Below are positions 17,439-26,549 of a stretch of DNA of 64,000 bases, piece after piece. Position 1 is the stretch's first letter; the number at the start of each line of letters is the position of its first letter. The notes under the pieces are model-generated. The model worked only from the letters and a program-made list of their open reading frames with translations. It ran no database searches and was not told where the DNA came from. Origin of the DNA: Bacteroidota bacterium (GTDB lineage Bacteria; Bacteroidota; Ignavibacteria; Kapaibacteriales; UBA2268); assembly GCA_029974985.1 (NCBI GenBank), contig JARKQC010000360.1, forward strand, positions 223,238 to 287,237. The letters run 5' to 3'. Made by a program: the position numbers and the translations under genes.

Positions 17439-19061
17439 CTATATTTCGGTATCGGGTAATTTTGGTTCAGCCATAATTACGGCTTCTTTTGCTACTGTTA
17501 CTGAGCCCGGATTTGCTCCTTTTGGCTTTCGAACATATTTTTTAAAAGTCCAAATTACCGCTGTATATTTTGCATTTTTTGCACCTGAATAATAAGCAGT
17601 AATTTCTGCGGCTTTTTGTAGAATGTGTTTAGGAGGCTTTTCCTCTTTTTCCATTCTTATTATTGTGTGCGAACCGCTTGTACCTCTTGCGTGCAGCCAA
17701 ATATCATTTGGTTTTGCAAATTTAACGGTTAATTCATCGTTGTTTGTTGCATTTTTTCCAGCATAAAGAATATATCCTTCGCCAAGATCAAATTTTCTAA
17801 ATTTATCTTCCATAGTCATTTTTGCAGTATTAATTCTCGTTCCTGTAACTTTTTTTATTCCCGTTTCGAACCTTGCAAGTTCTTTGATATGAGTTGCTTT
17901 CTTTACTTCCTCAATTTTTTCAATAACACTTTCAAGTTTTCTCTGCATAGCGGGGATTCTAATTTTTCTTATCTTAATATCTTCATTAGTAGAGCGTACC
18001 TTGTCATAATATTTTTTTGCATTTTCTAATAAATTTAATTTCTGGTCAAGCTTTATATTTATATCTTGCCCATTCCAATCTTTTAGAATTATATTGTTAC
18101 CATATTTTGATTTATTATTTGGGTGCGACATTAGTATATCAGCATATATTCGATATTCTTCTTTTCTTTGATACGCACTTTCTAAATCAGACATATTTTC
18201 TAATTGTTTTCTTAATTTATGCTCTTCTTTTTGAAGATAATTCAAAATAGTTTTATGTTCATTTCTAAATTCTGAATCAATAATATCAGAAACAATTTTT
18301 TTATCAACTGCTTCGGAGCAGATTTGATGAAATGATTTAAGCTCCATATCAATAAGTGCTAATGGCGACATAACTTTTCGGTGATGGTCATCCTCCATTA
18401 CAAAAAATTTATCCGAATTGATAAGTTCATTAATTATATTATCAACAATAAATCTAATTTTATTAAATTGAATTGAACTTAATTCAGAAAGTAGTGTATT
18501 ACTATCAATATGAGGAAGCCTATGCAAAACTTCATTTGCATAAGTACTTCCAAATAATAAGTTTGAATTTGCTAATGCTGATTTGATACTCGTATTTTGG
18601 GGAAATTGCTGGAAATCAGGGTGATTTTCTTCTTTTATTACAAATTCTAATCCTACATTAGATTTTTTATCTTTAAAAGAATCAAAAATTATTCCCTTAG
18701 AATTTACTAATAAGAAATTACTATGAATGCCACCGAACATAACAGCATAGCAGGTCGTATGTAAAAAATTAAGTTTTACTATTCTACTTTTCCCAACTAC
18801 TTCTGCATTCTGAAAAATATCTCCTTCGAGGTCACTCAATATATTCACTGAATTTTTGCGGGCTTTTTTAAAATTCGCTTTTAGATAAATCGAATCGTAT
18901 TTACTATCGCTATTAAAAACGATAAATGACTCTCTTATTCCATCATTTAAACTAATTATAAAAGAGTCTTTATCTTGCGTGAAACATTCGCTTACAATCC
19001 AGCCGCTAAGCTTATTAATATCTTTAACAATATGAAGAAGAGTATAATAATTACGAATCAT
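17439..19061 (-). CDS. rqcH: NFACT-family protein, ribosome quality control factor RqcH-like
   Basis: A 540-residue protein with the N-terminal NFACT domain (MIRNYYTLLHIVKDINKL), a long coiled-coil middle (about 280-400, rich in Lys/Glu heptads) and the C-terminal NFACT-R domain with DIWLHARGTSGSHTII followed by AAEITAYYSGAKNAK. RqcH binds obstructed 50S subunits and adds C-terminal alanine tails to stalled peptides. The length fits (B. subtilis RqcH is about 570). At the place where RqcH normally has the conserved Asp-Arg pair the sequence reads KSRIVKLNF, so Ser92-Arg93 replace it. The gene is followed by yicC in transcription terms: yicC lies upstream with 11 bases between, suggesting an operon. 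Confidence 0.88.
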   Translation of the reverse strand: MIRNYYTLLHIVKDINKLSGWIVSECFTQDKDSFIISLNDGIRESFIVFNSDSKYDSIYLKANFKKARKNSVNILSDLEGDIFQNAEVVGKSRIVKLNFLHTTCYAVMFGGIHSNFLLVNSKGIIFDSFKDKKSNVGLEFVIKEENHPDFQQFPQNTSIKSALANSNLLFGSTYANEVLHRLPHIDSNTLLSELSSIQFNKIRFIVDNIINELINSDKFFVMEDDHHRKVMSPLALIDMELKSFHQICSEAVDKKIVSDIIDSEFRNEHKTILNYLQKEEHKLRKQLENMSDLESAYQRKEEYRIYADILMSHPNNKSKYGNNIILKDWNGQDINIKLDQKLNLLENAKKYYDKVRSTNEDIKIRKIRIPAMQRKLESVIEKIEEVKKATHIKELARFETGIKKVTGTRINTAKMTMEDKFRKFDLGEGYILYAGKNATNNDELTVKFAKPNDIWLHARGTSGSHTIIRMEKEEKPPKHILQKAAEITAYYSGAKNAKYTAVIWTFKKYVRKPKGANPGSVTVAKEAVIMAEPKLPDTEI

Positions 19062-19072
19062 TTTTAAGCTAA

Positions 19073-19948
19073 TTACTCGATATTTTGTACTTGCTCTCGA
19101 ATTCTTTCCAATTCTTCTTTTACAGTAACAATCATTTGTGAAATCGTTACATCGTTTGCTTTGCTACCAATAGTATTAACTTCTCTACTCATTTCTTGGA
19201 GGAGAAAATTAATTTTTCGACCCGAAGGCTCCGAAGATTTTTGAGATTCGTAGAAAAATTTAAAATGAGAATTTAATCTAACAACTTCTTCAGAAATATC
19301 TAATTTATCAGCAAGTAGTACCATTTCAGTTTGTAATCTTTGCTCATCATATTCATCACTTTCAAATAATTGTGCGACTCTTTGTCGTAATCTTTCGCGT
19401 TCTGCGGGAATTTTTTCTAAACCTAATTTAGCAACTTTTTCAATAATATCACTAACATTTTTCATTCTGTTATTGATGTCTTTCATAATTTGTTGCCCTT
19501 CTTTGTATTTCATATTATCGAGTTTTTTTAGTGCCTCAATAACAGCTTTTTTAACAGTTAGAAAGATTTTCTCATCGTCTTCATTATTATCATTTGTAGT
19601 AAGTTGAGTAGTAAAATGAAGTAGATTTTCTATCGAAACGGGCTCTTTAATTCTCAATTTTTTTCTAATATTATTTAGAGAATTATAAATGTTTTTAGCG
19701 GCTTCTTCGTTCAATGAAAAATTAGATTGAGTAATATCAGTATCTACGTTAATATTTACTGTTAAAGTGCCACGTGTGTTAGAGTGTCTGATAAGCTCTC
19801 TTACTTCATATTCTCTATGCTGTATATTTCTTGGCATTCTGCAATTTATATCTAAAAAACGTCCATTTAGACATTTTAATTCTACGACTGCATTAATACC
19901 ATTTTCGTTAATTTGGGCTTTACTAAACCCGGTCATACTTTTTATCAT
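19073..19948 (-). CDS. yicC: YicC/YloC-family endoribonuclease
   Basis: A 291-residue protein beginning MIKSMTGFSKAQ, the invariant start of the YicC family. The family also shows VELKCLNGRFLDINCRMP near residue 22 and ends with FLLQEMSREVNTIGSKAND, a nearly universal C-terminal block (normally EMxREVNTxxSK). YicC/YloC are endoribonucleases involved in RNA decay. Length and both terminal motifs match, so the assignment is firm. It precedes rqcH in the same direction, 11 bases apart; together they form an RNA/ribosome quality unit. Confidence 0.93.
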   Translation of the reverse strand: MIKSMTGFSKAQINENGINAVVELKCLNGRFLDINCRMPRNIQHREYEVRELIRHSNTRGTLTVNINVDTDITQSNFSLNEEAAKNIYNSLNNIRKKLRIKEPVSIENLLHFTTQLTTNDNNEDDEKIFLTVKKAVIEALKKLDNMKYKEGQQIMKDINNRMKNVSDIIEKVAKLGLEKIPAERERLRQRVAQLFESDEYDEQRLQTEMVLLADKLDISEEVVRLNSHFKFFYESQKSSEPSGRKINFLLQEMSREVNTIGSKANDVTISQMIVTVKEELERIREQVQNIE

Positions 19949-20117
19949 AAAAAAAGCTCAAAATTTTTAAAATTTATTTATTAAAAAATTATTTTCAATT
20001 TTATTATTGAAATTTTAATTTATTTATCAAAATCAAAATTTATATAACAATATATATACTATTAAGTTAATAAATTATTTGATAAATTATATTAATTATA
20101 AATTTGCTTAAATAAAA

Positions 20118-20144
20118 AAGCTATATATTTTGGATATATAGCTT
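20118..20144 (-). terminator. Rho-independent terminator of the atp operon
   Basis: AAGCTATATA and TATATAGCTT are perfect 10-bp complements around a 7-base loop. On the minus strand the stem is followed directly by a T-rich run. It lies 30 bases after the atpG stop at 20174, in the right orientation to end the operon. Confidence 0.75.
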
Positions 20145-20173
20145 AAAAATATTACATTTTTAATTATTCAAAA

Positions 20174-21079
20174 TTATGAAGCTCTTAGCGATTCTGCACC
20201 ACCGACGATTTCTAACATTTCAGTAGTAATAGCCGCTTGGCGAGCTTTATTATATTGTAATTCGAGCATTAGAATTAATTCGTTTGCATTTCTTGTAGCA
20301 TTATCCATAGCAAATCTTCTTGCCGCTTGTTCGGCGGCGTTAGATTCGAGTAATGCTCTCCAAATTTTAATATTTACAAGTTTTGGCAATAATACATCAA
20401 GAATAGCCGTTTTATCGGGTTCGAATATATAATCAATATTAGTATTATCTTTATGTTTAGATTTACCAATCGTAATTGTTTCTGATGAATCAATAGGTAA
20501 TACAGTTCTTAATTTTGGTACTTGACGCATAACGTTAATAAATTCATTTCCTATACAAAATACTTTATCATATTTTTCGGAAATAAAATCCGAAGAAAAC
20601 GATTCAACGATTTCTTGCGCATTGCTAAAATTCAAATCATTAAATATACCTGAAAATTCTTTGATTACTGTATAATGCTTTTTCTTAAAGAAACTTAGCG
20701 ATTTTTTACCAATAGCTATAATATTAACTTTTGCATTTGGATAATCTTTTGAAAATACATTATCAATATAATTAACAGCTTCTTTTAGTAAATTAGAGTT
20801 AAAACTACCGCATAACCCTCTATCAGAAGTAACTACAATAAGCAATATATTTTTTATTTCTTGGCTCTGTCTGAGCAATGGATTTGTGTAATCCGAGCCA
20901 AGCGTAGCAGTTAAATTTGATAAAATTAAATCAAGATTCTCGAAATAAGGGCGAGCTTGCTCAATAGCAGTTTGTGAACGTTTAAGTTTAGCCGCAGAAA
21001 CCATTTTCATAGCAGAAGTGATTTTTGCAGTATTTTTAACGCCTTTAATACGTGTTCTAATATCTCTTAGAGTAGCCAT
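20174..21079 (-). CDS. atpG: ATP synthase F1 gamma subunit
   Basis: The 301-residue central-stalk subunit of F1. The start MATLRDIRTRIKGVKNTAKI and TSAMKMVSAAKLKRSQ are characteristic, as is the C-terminal block AMDNATRNANELI followed by LQYNKARQAAITTE. TSDRGLCGSFNSN lies near residue 85. It rotates inside the alpha3beta3 ring, coupling proton flow to ATP synthesis. It is the last gene of the operon, 17 bases after hldD, which separates it from atpA. A good terminator follows. The beta and epsilon genes (atpD, atpC) are not in the window; a separate atpDC unit is common in FCB bacteria. Confidence 0.97.
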   Translation of the reverse strand: MATLRDIRTRIKGVKNTAKITSAMKMVSAAKLKRSQTAIEQARPYFENLDLILSNLTATLGSDYTNPLLRQSQEIKNILLIVVTSDRGLCGSFNSNLLKEAVNYIDNVFSKDYPNAKVNIIAIGKKSLSFFKKKHYTVIKEFSGIFNDLNFSNAQEIVESFSSDFISEKYDKVFCIGNEFINVMRQVPKLRTVLPIDSSETITIGKSKHKDNTNIDYIFEPDKTAILDVLLPKLVNIKIWRALLESNAAEQAARRFAMDNATRNANELILMLELQYNKARQAAITTEMLEIVGGAESLRAS

Positions 21080-21096
21080 TTTATAACCAGTATAAT

Positions 21097-22062
21097 TTAA
21101 TAAATCAAATAATTTTTTGAAAGATAATTTTGTACATAATCTTTTATTGAGTTCTCAAGCTCGGAAAATTCTAATTTTATATTAGTTTTCAATAATTTTG
21201 ACATATCTGCTTGAGTAAAATTCTGATATTGATTTACTATTGAGATAGGCATATCAATATACTCAATATTTGGATTCTTATTAAGTGCAGAAAAAACAGC
21301 ATTTGCAAGGTCGTTCCAAGAGCGTGCTTTTCCAGTACCAAGATTATAAATACCATTTATATTTTTATCTAAATAAATATCCCAAATGATATTGCAAGCA
21401 TCTTTAACATATATAAAATCGCGCATTTGTTCGCCATTTTTATAATTATTCGAATTAGATTTAAATAGCTGAACTTTGTCAGTATTTACTATTTGATTAT
21501 ATGCTTTATATACCATACTCGACATATCATTTTTATGATATTCATTCGGACCAAAAACATTGAAAAACTTTAAACCTACCACTTTTTGCATATAACTATT
21601 CTGAACAAGCCATAAATCAAATAGCTGTTTAGAAAAACCATAGGCATTTAGCGGTTGAAATTCTTCGAATTTCAAATCTGAATAACCAAGAGCGCCATCT
21701 CCATAGGTTGCCGCAGAGCTTGCATAAATAAATCTGATATTATTTCTGAAAGCATACTGAGCCAATTCGATAGAATAATTGTAATTATTATCAATCAAAT
21801 AATCGGCATCGGTTTCGGTTGTCGAGGAGCAAGCTCCGAAATGAAAAATAGCCGAAATTCGATTTTCGTAATAATTGTTTTTTAGTAAATCTCTAAAATC
21901 TGTTTTATTTACAAATTTGATGAACTTTTTACCGAGAAGATTTTTCCATTTTGCACTATGCCCTAAATGATCAACAACAAGGACATCGTAAATGCCCTTG
22001 TTGTTAAGAGTTTTAAGAAAACACGAGCCAATGAAACCAGCTCCACCGGTCAAAACAATCAT
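21097..22062 (-). CDS. hldD: ADP-L-glycero-D-manno-heptose 6-epimerase
   Basis: A 321-residue NAD(P)-dependent short-chain epimerase. The dinucleotide motif GGAGFIGSCFLKTLN is at the N-terminus, followed by VVDHLG and, near residue 125, the catalytic ASSAATYGDG...YGFSK (Tyr-x-x-x-Lys). RDFIYVKDA near residue 215 is typical of HldD (RfaD). It makes the L,D-heptose donor of the lipopolysaccharide inner core, so the cell probably has a heptose-containing LPS. The gene lies inside the atp operon, 6 bases after atpA and 17 bases before atpG, and so is presumably co-transcribed with them. That position is unusual. Confidence 0.9.
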   Translation of the reverse strand: MIVLTGGAGFIGSCFLKTLNNKGIYDVLVVDHLGHSAKWKNLLGKKFIKFVNKTDFRDLLKNNYYENRISAIFHFGACSSTTETDADYLIDNNYNYSIELAQYAFRNNIRFIYASSAATYGDGALGYSDLKFEEFQPLNAYGFSKQLFDLWLVQNSYMQKVVGLKFFNVFGPNEYHKNDMSSMVYKAYNQIVNTDKVQLFKSNSNNYKNGEQMRDFIYVKDACNIIWDIYLDKNINGIYNLGTGKARSWNDLANAVFSALNKNPNIEYIDMPISIVNQYQNFTQADMSKLLKTNIKLEFSELENSIKDYVQNYLSKNYLIY

Positions 22063-22068
22063 ATTATT

Positions 22069-23622
22069 TTATCCAATAGACTTTTTGAAAGTTTCAATAA
22101 ATTTCTCGATAGCACTAACTAATTTAGTATTATTTTCTTTAGTAATTTCTTTTTTATCAAGAATATCATTCAAAATATCACTATGTAAATTTGTCATATA
22201 TTCAAAATATTCTTTTTCGAATTTTTGGATAATTGCAAGAGGAATTTCATCAAGATAACCATTAGTAGCCGCAAAAATTAAAATAATTTGCTTATCCACA
22301 GATAATGGTGTAAATTGCTTTTGCTTCAAAATTTCAGTTAGCAAAGCACCTCTTTTTAATTTTTGTTGAGTTGATTTATCAAGGTCTGAACCAAATTTAG
22401 CAAATGCTTCGAGTTCGCGGAACATAGCAAGCTCTAATTTAAGAGGTCCAGCGATTTTTTTCATAGCCTTGATTTGTGCCGAGCCACCTACACGAGATAC
22501 AGAAATACCAACATTAAGAGCGGGTCTAATCCCAGCGTTAAATAAGTTAGGCTCGAGATAAATCTGACCGTCTGTAATAGAAATCACGTTTGTTGGGATA
22601 TAAGCTGAAACGTCGCCTGCTTGAGTTTCGATTACTGGCAGTGCAGTCATTGAACCGCCTCCCATATCATCGGAATATTTTGCCGCTCTTTCGAGCAATC
22701 TTGAGTGTAGATAGAAAATATCACCGGGATAAGCTTCGCGTCCGGGCGGTCTTCTTAATAATAGAGAAACTTGGCGATACGCAGCTGCTTGTTTTGATAA
22801 ATCATCATAAATAATAAGCGAGTGCATACCATTATCTCTAAAAAATTCGCCCATCGAAGCTCCGCAATAAGGAGCGATAAATTGTAGTGGAGCGGGGTCA
22901 GATGCATTAGCGGCAACAACAATAGTATAATCCATAGCGCCAAATTCTTCTAAATATGATACTACGTTTGCCACTGTCGAGCCTTTTTGACCTACTGCAA
23001 CATAAATACAATAAACTGGGTCAATACCACGATTTTTAGCTTCTTCTGTATGGGTATATTTTTGATTAATAATTGTATCGAGAGCAACGATTGTTTTACC
23101 AGTTTGACGGTCGCCGATAATAAGCTCGCGTTGACCACGACCTATTGGAATAAGAGCATCGATAGCTTTAATACCAGTTTGTAATGGTTCTTTTACAGAT
23201 TGGCGATATATTACCCCTGGTGCCTTGCGTTCAATAGGTAAAAATTGTTTAGTTTCGACAGCTCCTTTGCCATCAATAGGAATACCTAATGGATTTACAA
23301 CTCTTCCAAGAAGTTCTTTACCAACGGGTACAGATGCTACTCTATTAGTACGTCTTACGACATCACCTTCTTTAACAAGGCTATCGTCACCAAAAAGCAT
23401 AACGCCGACGTTATCTTCTTCGAGGTTCAGTACCATACCGAAAACATCATTAGGGAACTCAACGAGCTCCGATGCCATAACTTTATTCAAACCATAAACG
23501 CGAGCAACACCGTCACCAATTTGGAGAACCGTGCCTACTTCGTAAATATCAGCTTCATTTTCGAAACCAGATAATTGACGTCTTAAAATTGCGGATATCT
23601 CTTCAGGACGCACTTCTGCCAT
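22069..23622 (-). CDS. atpA: ATP synthase F1 alpha subunit
   Basis: The 517-residue non-catalytic nucleotide-binding subunit of F1. It starts [20 protein letters not shown]; the P-loop [15 protein letters not shown] lies near residue 170, [20 protein letters not shown] near 270 and the family signature [15 protein letters not shown] near 365. Length is normal. A GGTAAT-type ribosome site precedes the ATG. In the operon it follows atpH with a 43-base gap and precedes hldD by 6 bases. Confidence 0.98.
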   Translation of the reverse strand: MAEVRPEEISAILRRQLSGFENEADIYEVGTVLQIGDGVARVYGLNKVMASELVEFPNDVFGMVLNLEEDNVGVMLFGDDSLVKEGDVVRRTNRVASVPVGKELLGRVVNPLGIPIDGKGAVETKQFLPIERKAPGVIYRQSVKEPLQTGIKAIDALIPIGRGQRELIIGDRQTGKTIVALDTIINQKYTHTEEAKNRGIDPVYCIYVAVGQKGSTVANVVSYLEEFGAMDYTIVVAANASDPAPLQFIAPYCGASMGEFFRDNGMHSLIIYDDLSKQAAAYRQVSLLLRRPPGREAYPGDIFYLHSRLLERAAKYSDDMGGGSMTALPVIETQAGDVSAYIPTNVISITDGQIYLEPNLFNAGIRPALNVGISVSRVGGSAQIKAMKKIAGPLKLELAMFRELEAFAKFGSDLDKSTQQKLKRGALLTEILKQKQFTPLSVDKQIILIFAATNGYLDEIPLAIIQKFEKEYFEYMTNLHSDILNDILDKKEITKENNTKLVSAIEKFIETFKKSIG

Positions 23623-23665
23623 GTTTAATTACCTTTATATTATTATTTATCTGTTTAATATCATA

Positions 23666-24220
23666 TTAATTTAAAACCAGCATATCTTCAATCAGCTTAT
23701 TTTTTAATTGATTAAGCTGATTTCTGACCGAAGCATCATAAACCCAATCATCAACACGCACCGTTATGCCACCTTTGATAGCAGGGTCAATTTTGAAGTT
23801 AGGAATTATTTTTTTGCTGAGTTTATTTTCAAATTCGCTAACGATTTTATTTTTTAAAGAGTCATCAATTTCGCGAGCGCTTGTAATATATGCTTTTATA
23901 GTATTTTTATAAGCTAAATAAAGTCTTTCGTAATATGAAATTATATCAATTAAAAAACTTTCTCTTTGTTTTTCTGTTAATAATAACAAGAAATTATAAG
24001 TAAGCTCACTAACATTTTTTTGAAATAATTCAGTCATTAGCTGTTTCTTTTTCCAATTTTGAATAATTGGACTACGAAGAACAACACTTAATTCTTTCGA
24101 TATTACAAAATATTGACTTATCAATAGAAAATCATTATATACCGTATCTATTGACTCCGTGATTTTTGCAGTATCAAATAATGCACGGGCATAGCGGAGA
24201 GATACTTTTTGCTCTGTCAT
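23666..24220 (-). CDS. atpH: ATP synthase F1 delta subunit
   Basis: A 184-residue peripheral-stalk subunit (OSCP homologue) that ties the F1 head to the b subunits. It begins VSLRYARALFDTAK after a short leader, with LSVVLRSPIIQNWKKKQLM and, near the C-terminus, IKGGITVRVDDWVYDASVRNQL, the standard delta-subunit ending (GGxxxxxxDxxxDxSxxxqL). It is placed between atpF (8 bases upstream) and atpA. Confidence 0.95.
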   Translation of the reverse strand: MTEQKVSLRYARALFDTAKITESIDTVYNDFLLISQYFVISKELSVVLRSPIIQNWKKKQLMTELFQKNVSELTYNFLLLLTEKQRESFLIDIISYYERLYLAYKNTIKAYITSAREIDDSLKNKIVSEFENKLSKKIIPNFKIDPAIKGGITVRVDDWVYDASVRNQLNQLKNKLIEDMLVLN

Positions 24221-24228
24221 TAAAATTC

Positions 24229-24723
24229 TTAATTTTTATTTAACTGATGAATATAATTTTCAACTAATTTATAATCTTTTTCTTTGTCAAGTTTTTCATT
24301 TATAACTTTTTCAGTAGCTATAATTACTAATTCAGCCACTTCTGTTTTTAATTGTTGTAAAGCGTGCTCTTTACTTTTTTCAATTTCTTTAAGAGCTTCT
24401 TCAACTTTAGCTTTTTTAACATTTTCGGCTTCTTCACTTGCTCGTCTTATATGAGCATCGGCTTGCTCACGTCCCTTAGATAATAATTCATTAATTTGGG
24501 ATTGTGCATTATCGAATTGCACTTGACTTTTCGACATTAGCTCACGAGCTGTTTCTTCTGCACTTTTTGCAGCATCTATTGAATTTTGAATATCTGTTTC
24601 TCTCTGGTTAATTGCATTTACTATTGCCTTGCCACCAAATTTAATAACAATAAACAAGAAAATACTAAAGTTTACAATTGTCCAGAACATTAGTCCGTGA
24701 GGAACATTAAGAATAGAATCCAT
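24229..24723 (-). CDS. atpF: ATP synthase F0 b subunit
   Basis: A 164-residue stator subunit. One N-terminal membrane helix (about 10-30, FWTIVNFSIFLFIVIKFG) is followed by a long, highly charged coiled coil rich in Ala, Glu and Lys to the end, the standard b-subunit layout. An AGGAAG ribosome site lies just before the ATG. The 130 bases upstream, between atpE and atpF, hold a branched hairpin followed by Ts. Only one b gene is visible; there is no b' copy. Confidence 0.95.
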   Translation of the reverse strand: MDSILNVPHGLMFWTIVNFSIFLFIVIKFGGKAIVNAINQRETDIQNSIDAAKSAEETARELMSKSQVQFDNAQSQINELLSKGREQADAHIRRASEEAENVKKAKVEEALKEIEKSKEHALQQLKTEVAELVIIATEKVINEKLDKEKDYKLVENYIHQLNKN

Positions 24724-24762
24724 TTGCTTCCTAATATATTAATTTAATAATTAATTGAAAAA

Positions 24763-24832
24763 GGGACCGCTCTAATATAAATACATACAATTTGAGCAAT
24801 TAACACTGCTCGAAAACTTTTTCGGCAGTCCC
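24763..24832 (-). promoter_or_regulatory. Branched stem-loop with U-tract between atpE and atpF (attenuator or processing element)
   Basis: GCAGTCCC at 24825-24832 pairs with GGGACCGC at 24763-24770 (7 of 8 pairs) and encloses two smaller hairpins: CGAAAA/TTTTCG (24811-24824) and TGCTC/GAGCA (24807-24811 with 24794-24798). On the minus strand the closing arm is followed by TTTTTC, giving a terminator-like end. It is much richer in G+C than its surroundings. It lies right after atpE, so it could reduce read-through or protect the atpE message and so raise c-subunit yield. Confidence 0.55.
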
Positions 24833-24852
24833 CGCGATAAAAATTACAGTGA

Positions 24853-25080
24853 TTATTTAAGAGCTAACAACAAACAGATAACTGCGGCAAACATCGCTAT
24901 ACCTTCGATAAGAGCGGCTGCAATAATCATAGTAGTTCTAATATCACCTGCTGCTTCTGGCTGACGGCCAGATGCTTCGAGTGCGGCTGTTGCCAATCTA
25001 CCGATACCTAAACCGGCTCCAAATACTGTAAATGCTGCTCCGATACCAGCGGCAAAGAATGCTAATGCATTTGATTCCAT
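24853..25080 (-). CDS. atpE: ATP synthase F0 c subunit
   Basis: A 75-residue hairpin of two membrane helices that forms the rotor ring. I start at ATG 25080 (MESNALAFF), 10 bases after a GGAG; an upstream in-frame TTG at 25095 would add five residues. Helix one carries the GxGxGxG-type run GAGLGIGR, the loop is SGRQPEAAGDIR, and helix two has the ion-binding Glu in ALIEGIAMF. Glu is followed by Gly rather than Ser or Thr, and the Gln of sodium-type rings is absent in helix one, so proton coupling is likely. Confidence 0.95.
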   Translation of the reverse strand: MESNALAFFAAGIGAAFTVFGAGLGIGRLATAALEASGRQPEAAGDIRTTMIIAAALIEGIAMFAAVICLLLALK

Positions 25081-25153
25081 TTTAAAATACTCCAATTAAT
25101 CCGAAAAAAATGTTTAAATTATCTAATTTATAAAGAAAAATAAATTCTTTTTT

Positions 25154-26227
25154 TTAGTGCGAGACCTCAACTGCATGTTCGTGGTCTCCATGAGAGCCAA
25201 TAGCAAGACCAACGAATATCGAAGTAAGCACAGTAAATAAATAAGCCTGAATAAATGCAACTAATGTCTCAAGAGCATAAATAAATAATGAAAAAGCAGT
25301 TATTGCAGGCGATAATGCGATTGTATTAAAAAAGAATAATATACCAATTAATGAAAACATCACAACGTGACCAGCAGTCATATTAGCAAAAAGACGTACA
25401 GTAAGAGCAAAGGGCTTAACAAATAATCCTATTATCTCTATTGGTACCATAATAAAAGATAGCCATACTGGTGCTCCACCGAGCAAGTGTTTAAACCATG
25501 CTCCTATGCCAGATATTTTCATAGCTGTAATATTTATCGTAAATAAGGCGGTTATTGCAAGTGTTGCTGTAACGGCAATCGCTCCCGTCGGAGTGTGAAC
25601 ACCCGGCAACAGCCCTGTTAAATTCATTGTAAGAATAAAAAAGAATAAAGACATAAAATAAGGTAATAAAGTGTCAGCGGCTTTTCTTGATGGGATATTT
25701 GGTCGAACAATATCATTACGAACAAAAAGCACTAACATTTCAATAGCATTTTGGAAACCTTTCGGAGCTTTACCCGGGTTTTTCTTATATTTGTTAGAAA
25801 CTGTTTTGAACACAAATGCACAAATAAATAATGCAAACCATTCAAATATAACTAAATTTGAAATTGATAAATCAATTGCTGGTTTTTCGTGTGTCGAGGC
25901 TTTTAAGATAGTTTTATGACCGTGATGATTTTCTACTATATATTTACCAGATGCAACTGCTTGCTCTGTATTCCAATAAAAATCAAAACCATCATCTATA
26001 TAAATCTTAGGCAAATCACAAATATGATAAGCCCCAAAAGTAAAAGCATCGTGGTCAGATAACTGCCCGAGAAGCTCTGTAAATACTCCACTTCTATCAT
26101 CGCTTGTTGCGGAGTTTGAATCATTAGATTCTTGTGATGTTTGTTGTAATTGTTCAGTTTTTTCAATATTTTGATAACCGTCAGCTTTGGCTATTAATTG
26201 ACTTAAATTAGAGTCATCTAAAATCAT
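25154..26227 (-). CDS. atpB: ATP synthase F0 a subunit
   Basis: A 357-residue membrane subunit forming the proton half-channels. The first 130 residues are a polar extension with a short hydrophobic segment, as in many Bacteroidota and Chlorobiota a subunits. The conserved core follows: PNIPSRKAADTLLPYFMSLF, TGLLPG, and KPFALTVRLFANMTAGHVV, which holds the essential channel arginine. Five to six membrane helices are visible. An AAGGGAT ribosome site precedes the ATG. It lies 73 bases ahead of atpE and 48 bases after the small AtpI-like gene. Confidence 0.95.
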   Translation of the reverse strand: MILDDSNLSQLIAKADGYQNIEKTEQLQQTSQESNDSNSATSDDRSGVFTELLGQLSDHDAFTFGAYHICDLPKIYIDDGFDFYWNTEQAVASGKYIVENHHGHKTILKASTHEKPAIDLSISNLVIFEWFALFICAFVFKTVSNKYKKNPGKAPKGFQNAIEMLVLFVRNDIVRPNIPSRKAADTLLPYFMSLFFFILTMNLTGLLPGVHTPTGAIAVTATLAITALFTINITAMKISGIGAWFKHLLGGAPVWLSFIMVPIEIIGLFVKPFALTVRLFANMTAGHVVMFSLIGILFFFNTIALSPAITAFSLFIYALETLVAFIQAYLFTVLTSIFVGLAIGSHGDHEHAVEVSH

Positions 26228-26275
26228 TTACATCCCTTGTATATATATCTTGGATTTCTACAAGAATAAAATCCT

Positions 26276-26548
26276 TTAACGTTTATTAAGATACAATATT
26301 TCAATAATTAACACAACAAAATACGATAAAAAAAATGCTATTGAAAAATATAATTCACTAAAATTAAACACTTTTAGTAAAATTATAAATAATACTAAAA
26401 CTATAATTAATCTAATAATCATCATTGTATAAAATTTTTTTATAAAACTTTTCCAATGATTTTTTATTATTCTTTTTGTATAATATATAGAAAAAATTAA
26501 ATTCGCTATATTTAATACTATTGCTGAAAGTACAGAAATTAATTCCAA
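26276..26548 (-). CDS. Small membrane protein at the AtpI position of the atp operon
   Basis: A 90-residue, very hydrophobic protein with three to four membrane helices and basic loops (TKRIIKNHWKSFIKKF). Position and topology match the ATP synthase subunit I/AtpI-like proteins that precede atpB and are thought to help c-ring or magnesium handling. I see no motif that would prove family membership. The TTG start lies one base after the stop of the AtpZ-like frame, so the two are probably translationally coupled. Confidence 0.65.
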   Translation of the reverse strand: MELISVLSAIVLNIANLIFSIYYTKRIIKNHWKSFIKKFYTMMIIRLIIVLVLFIILLKVFNFSELYFSIAFFLSYFVVLIIEILYLNKR

Positions 26549-26549
26549 A

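Noticed and set aside
24853..25080. Possible sodium-dependent ATP synthase
   Set aside because: The c subunit has Glu-Gly in helix two and lacks the Gln of sodium rings in helix one, so proton coupling is the better reading.
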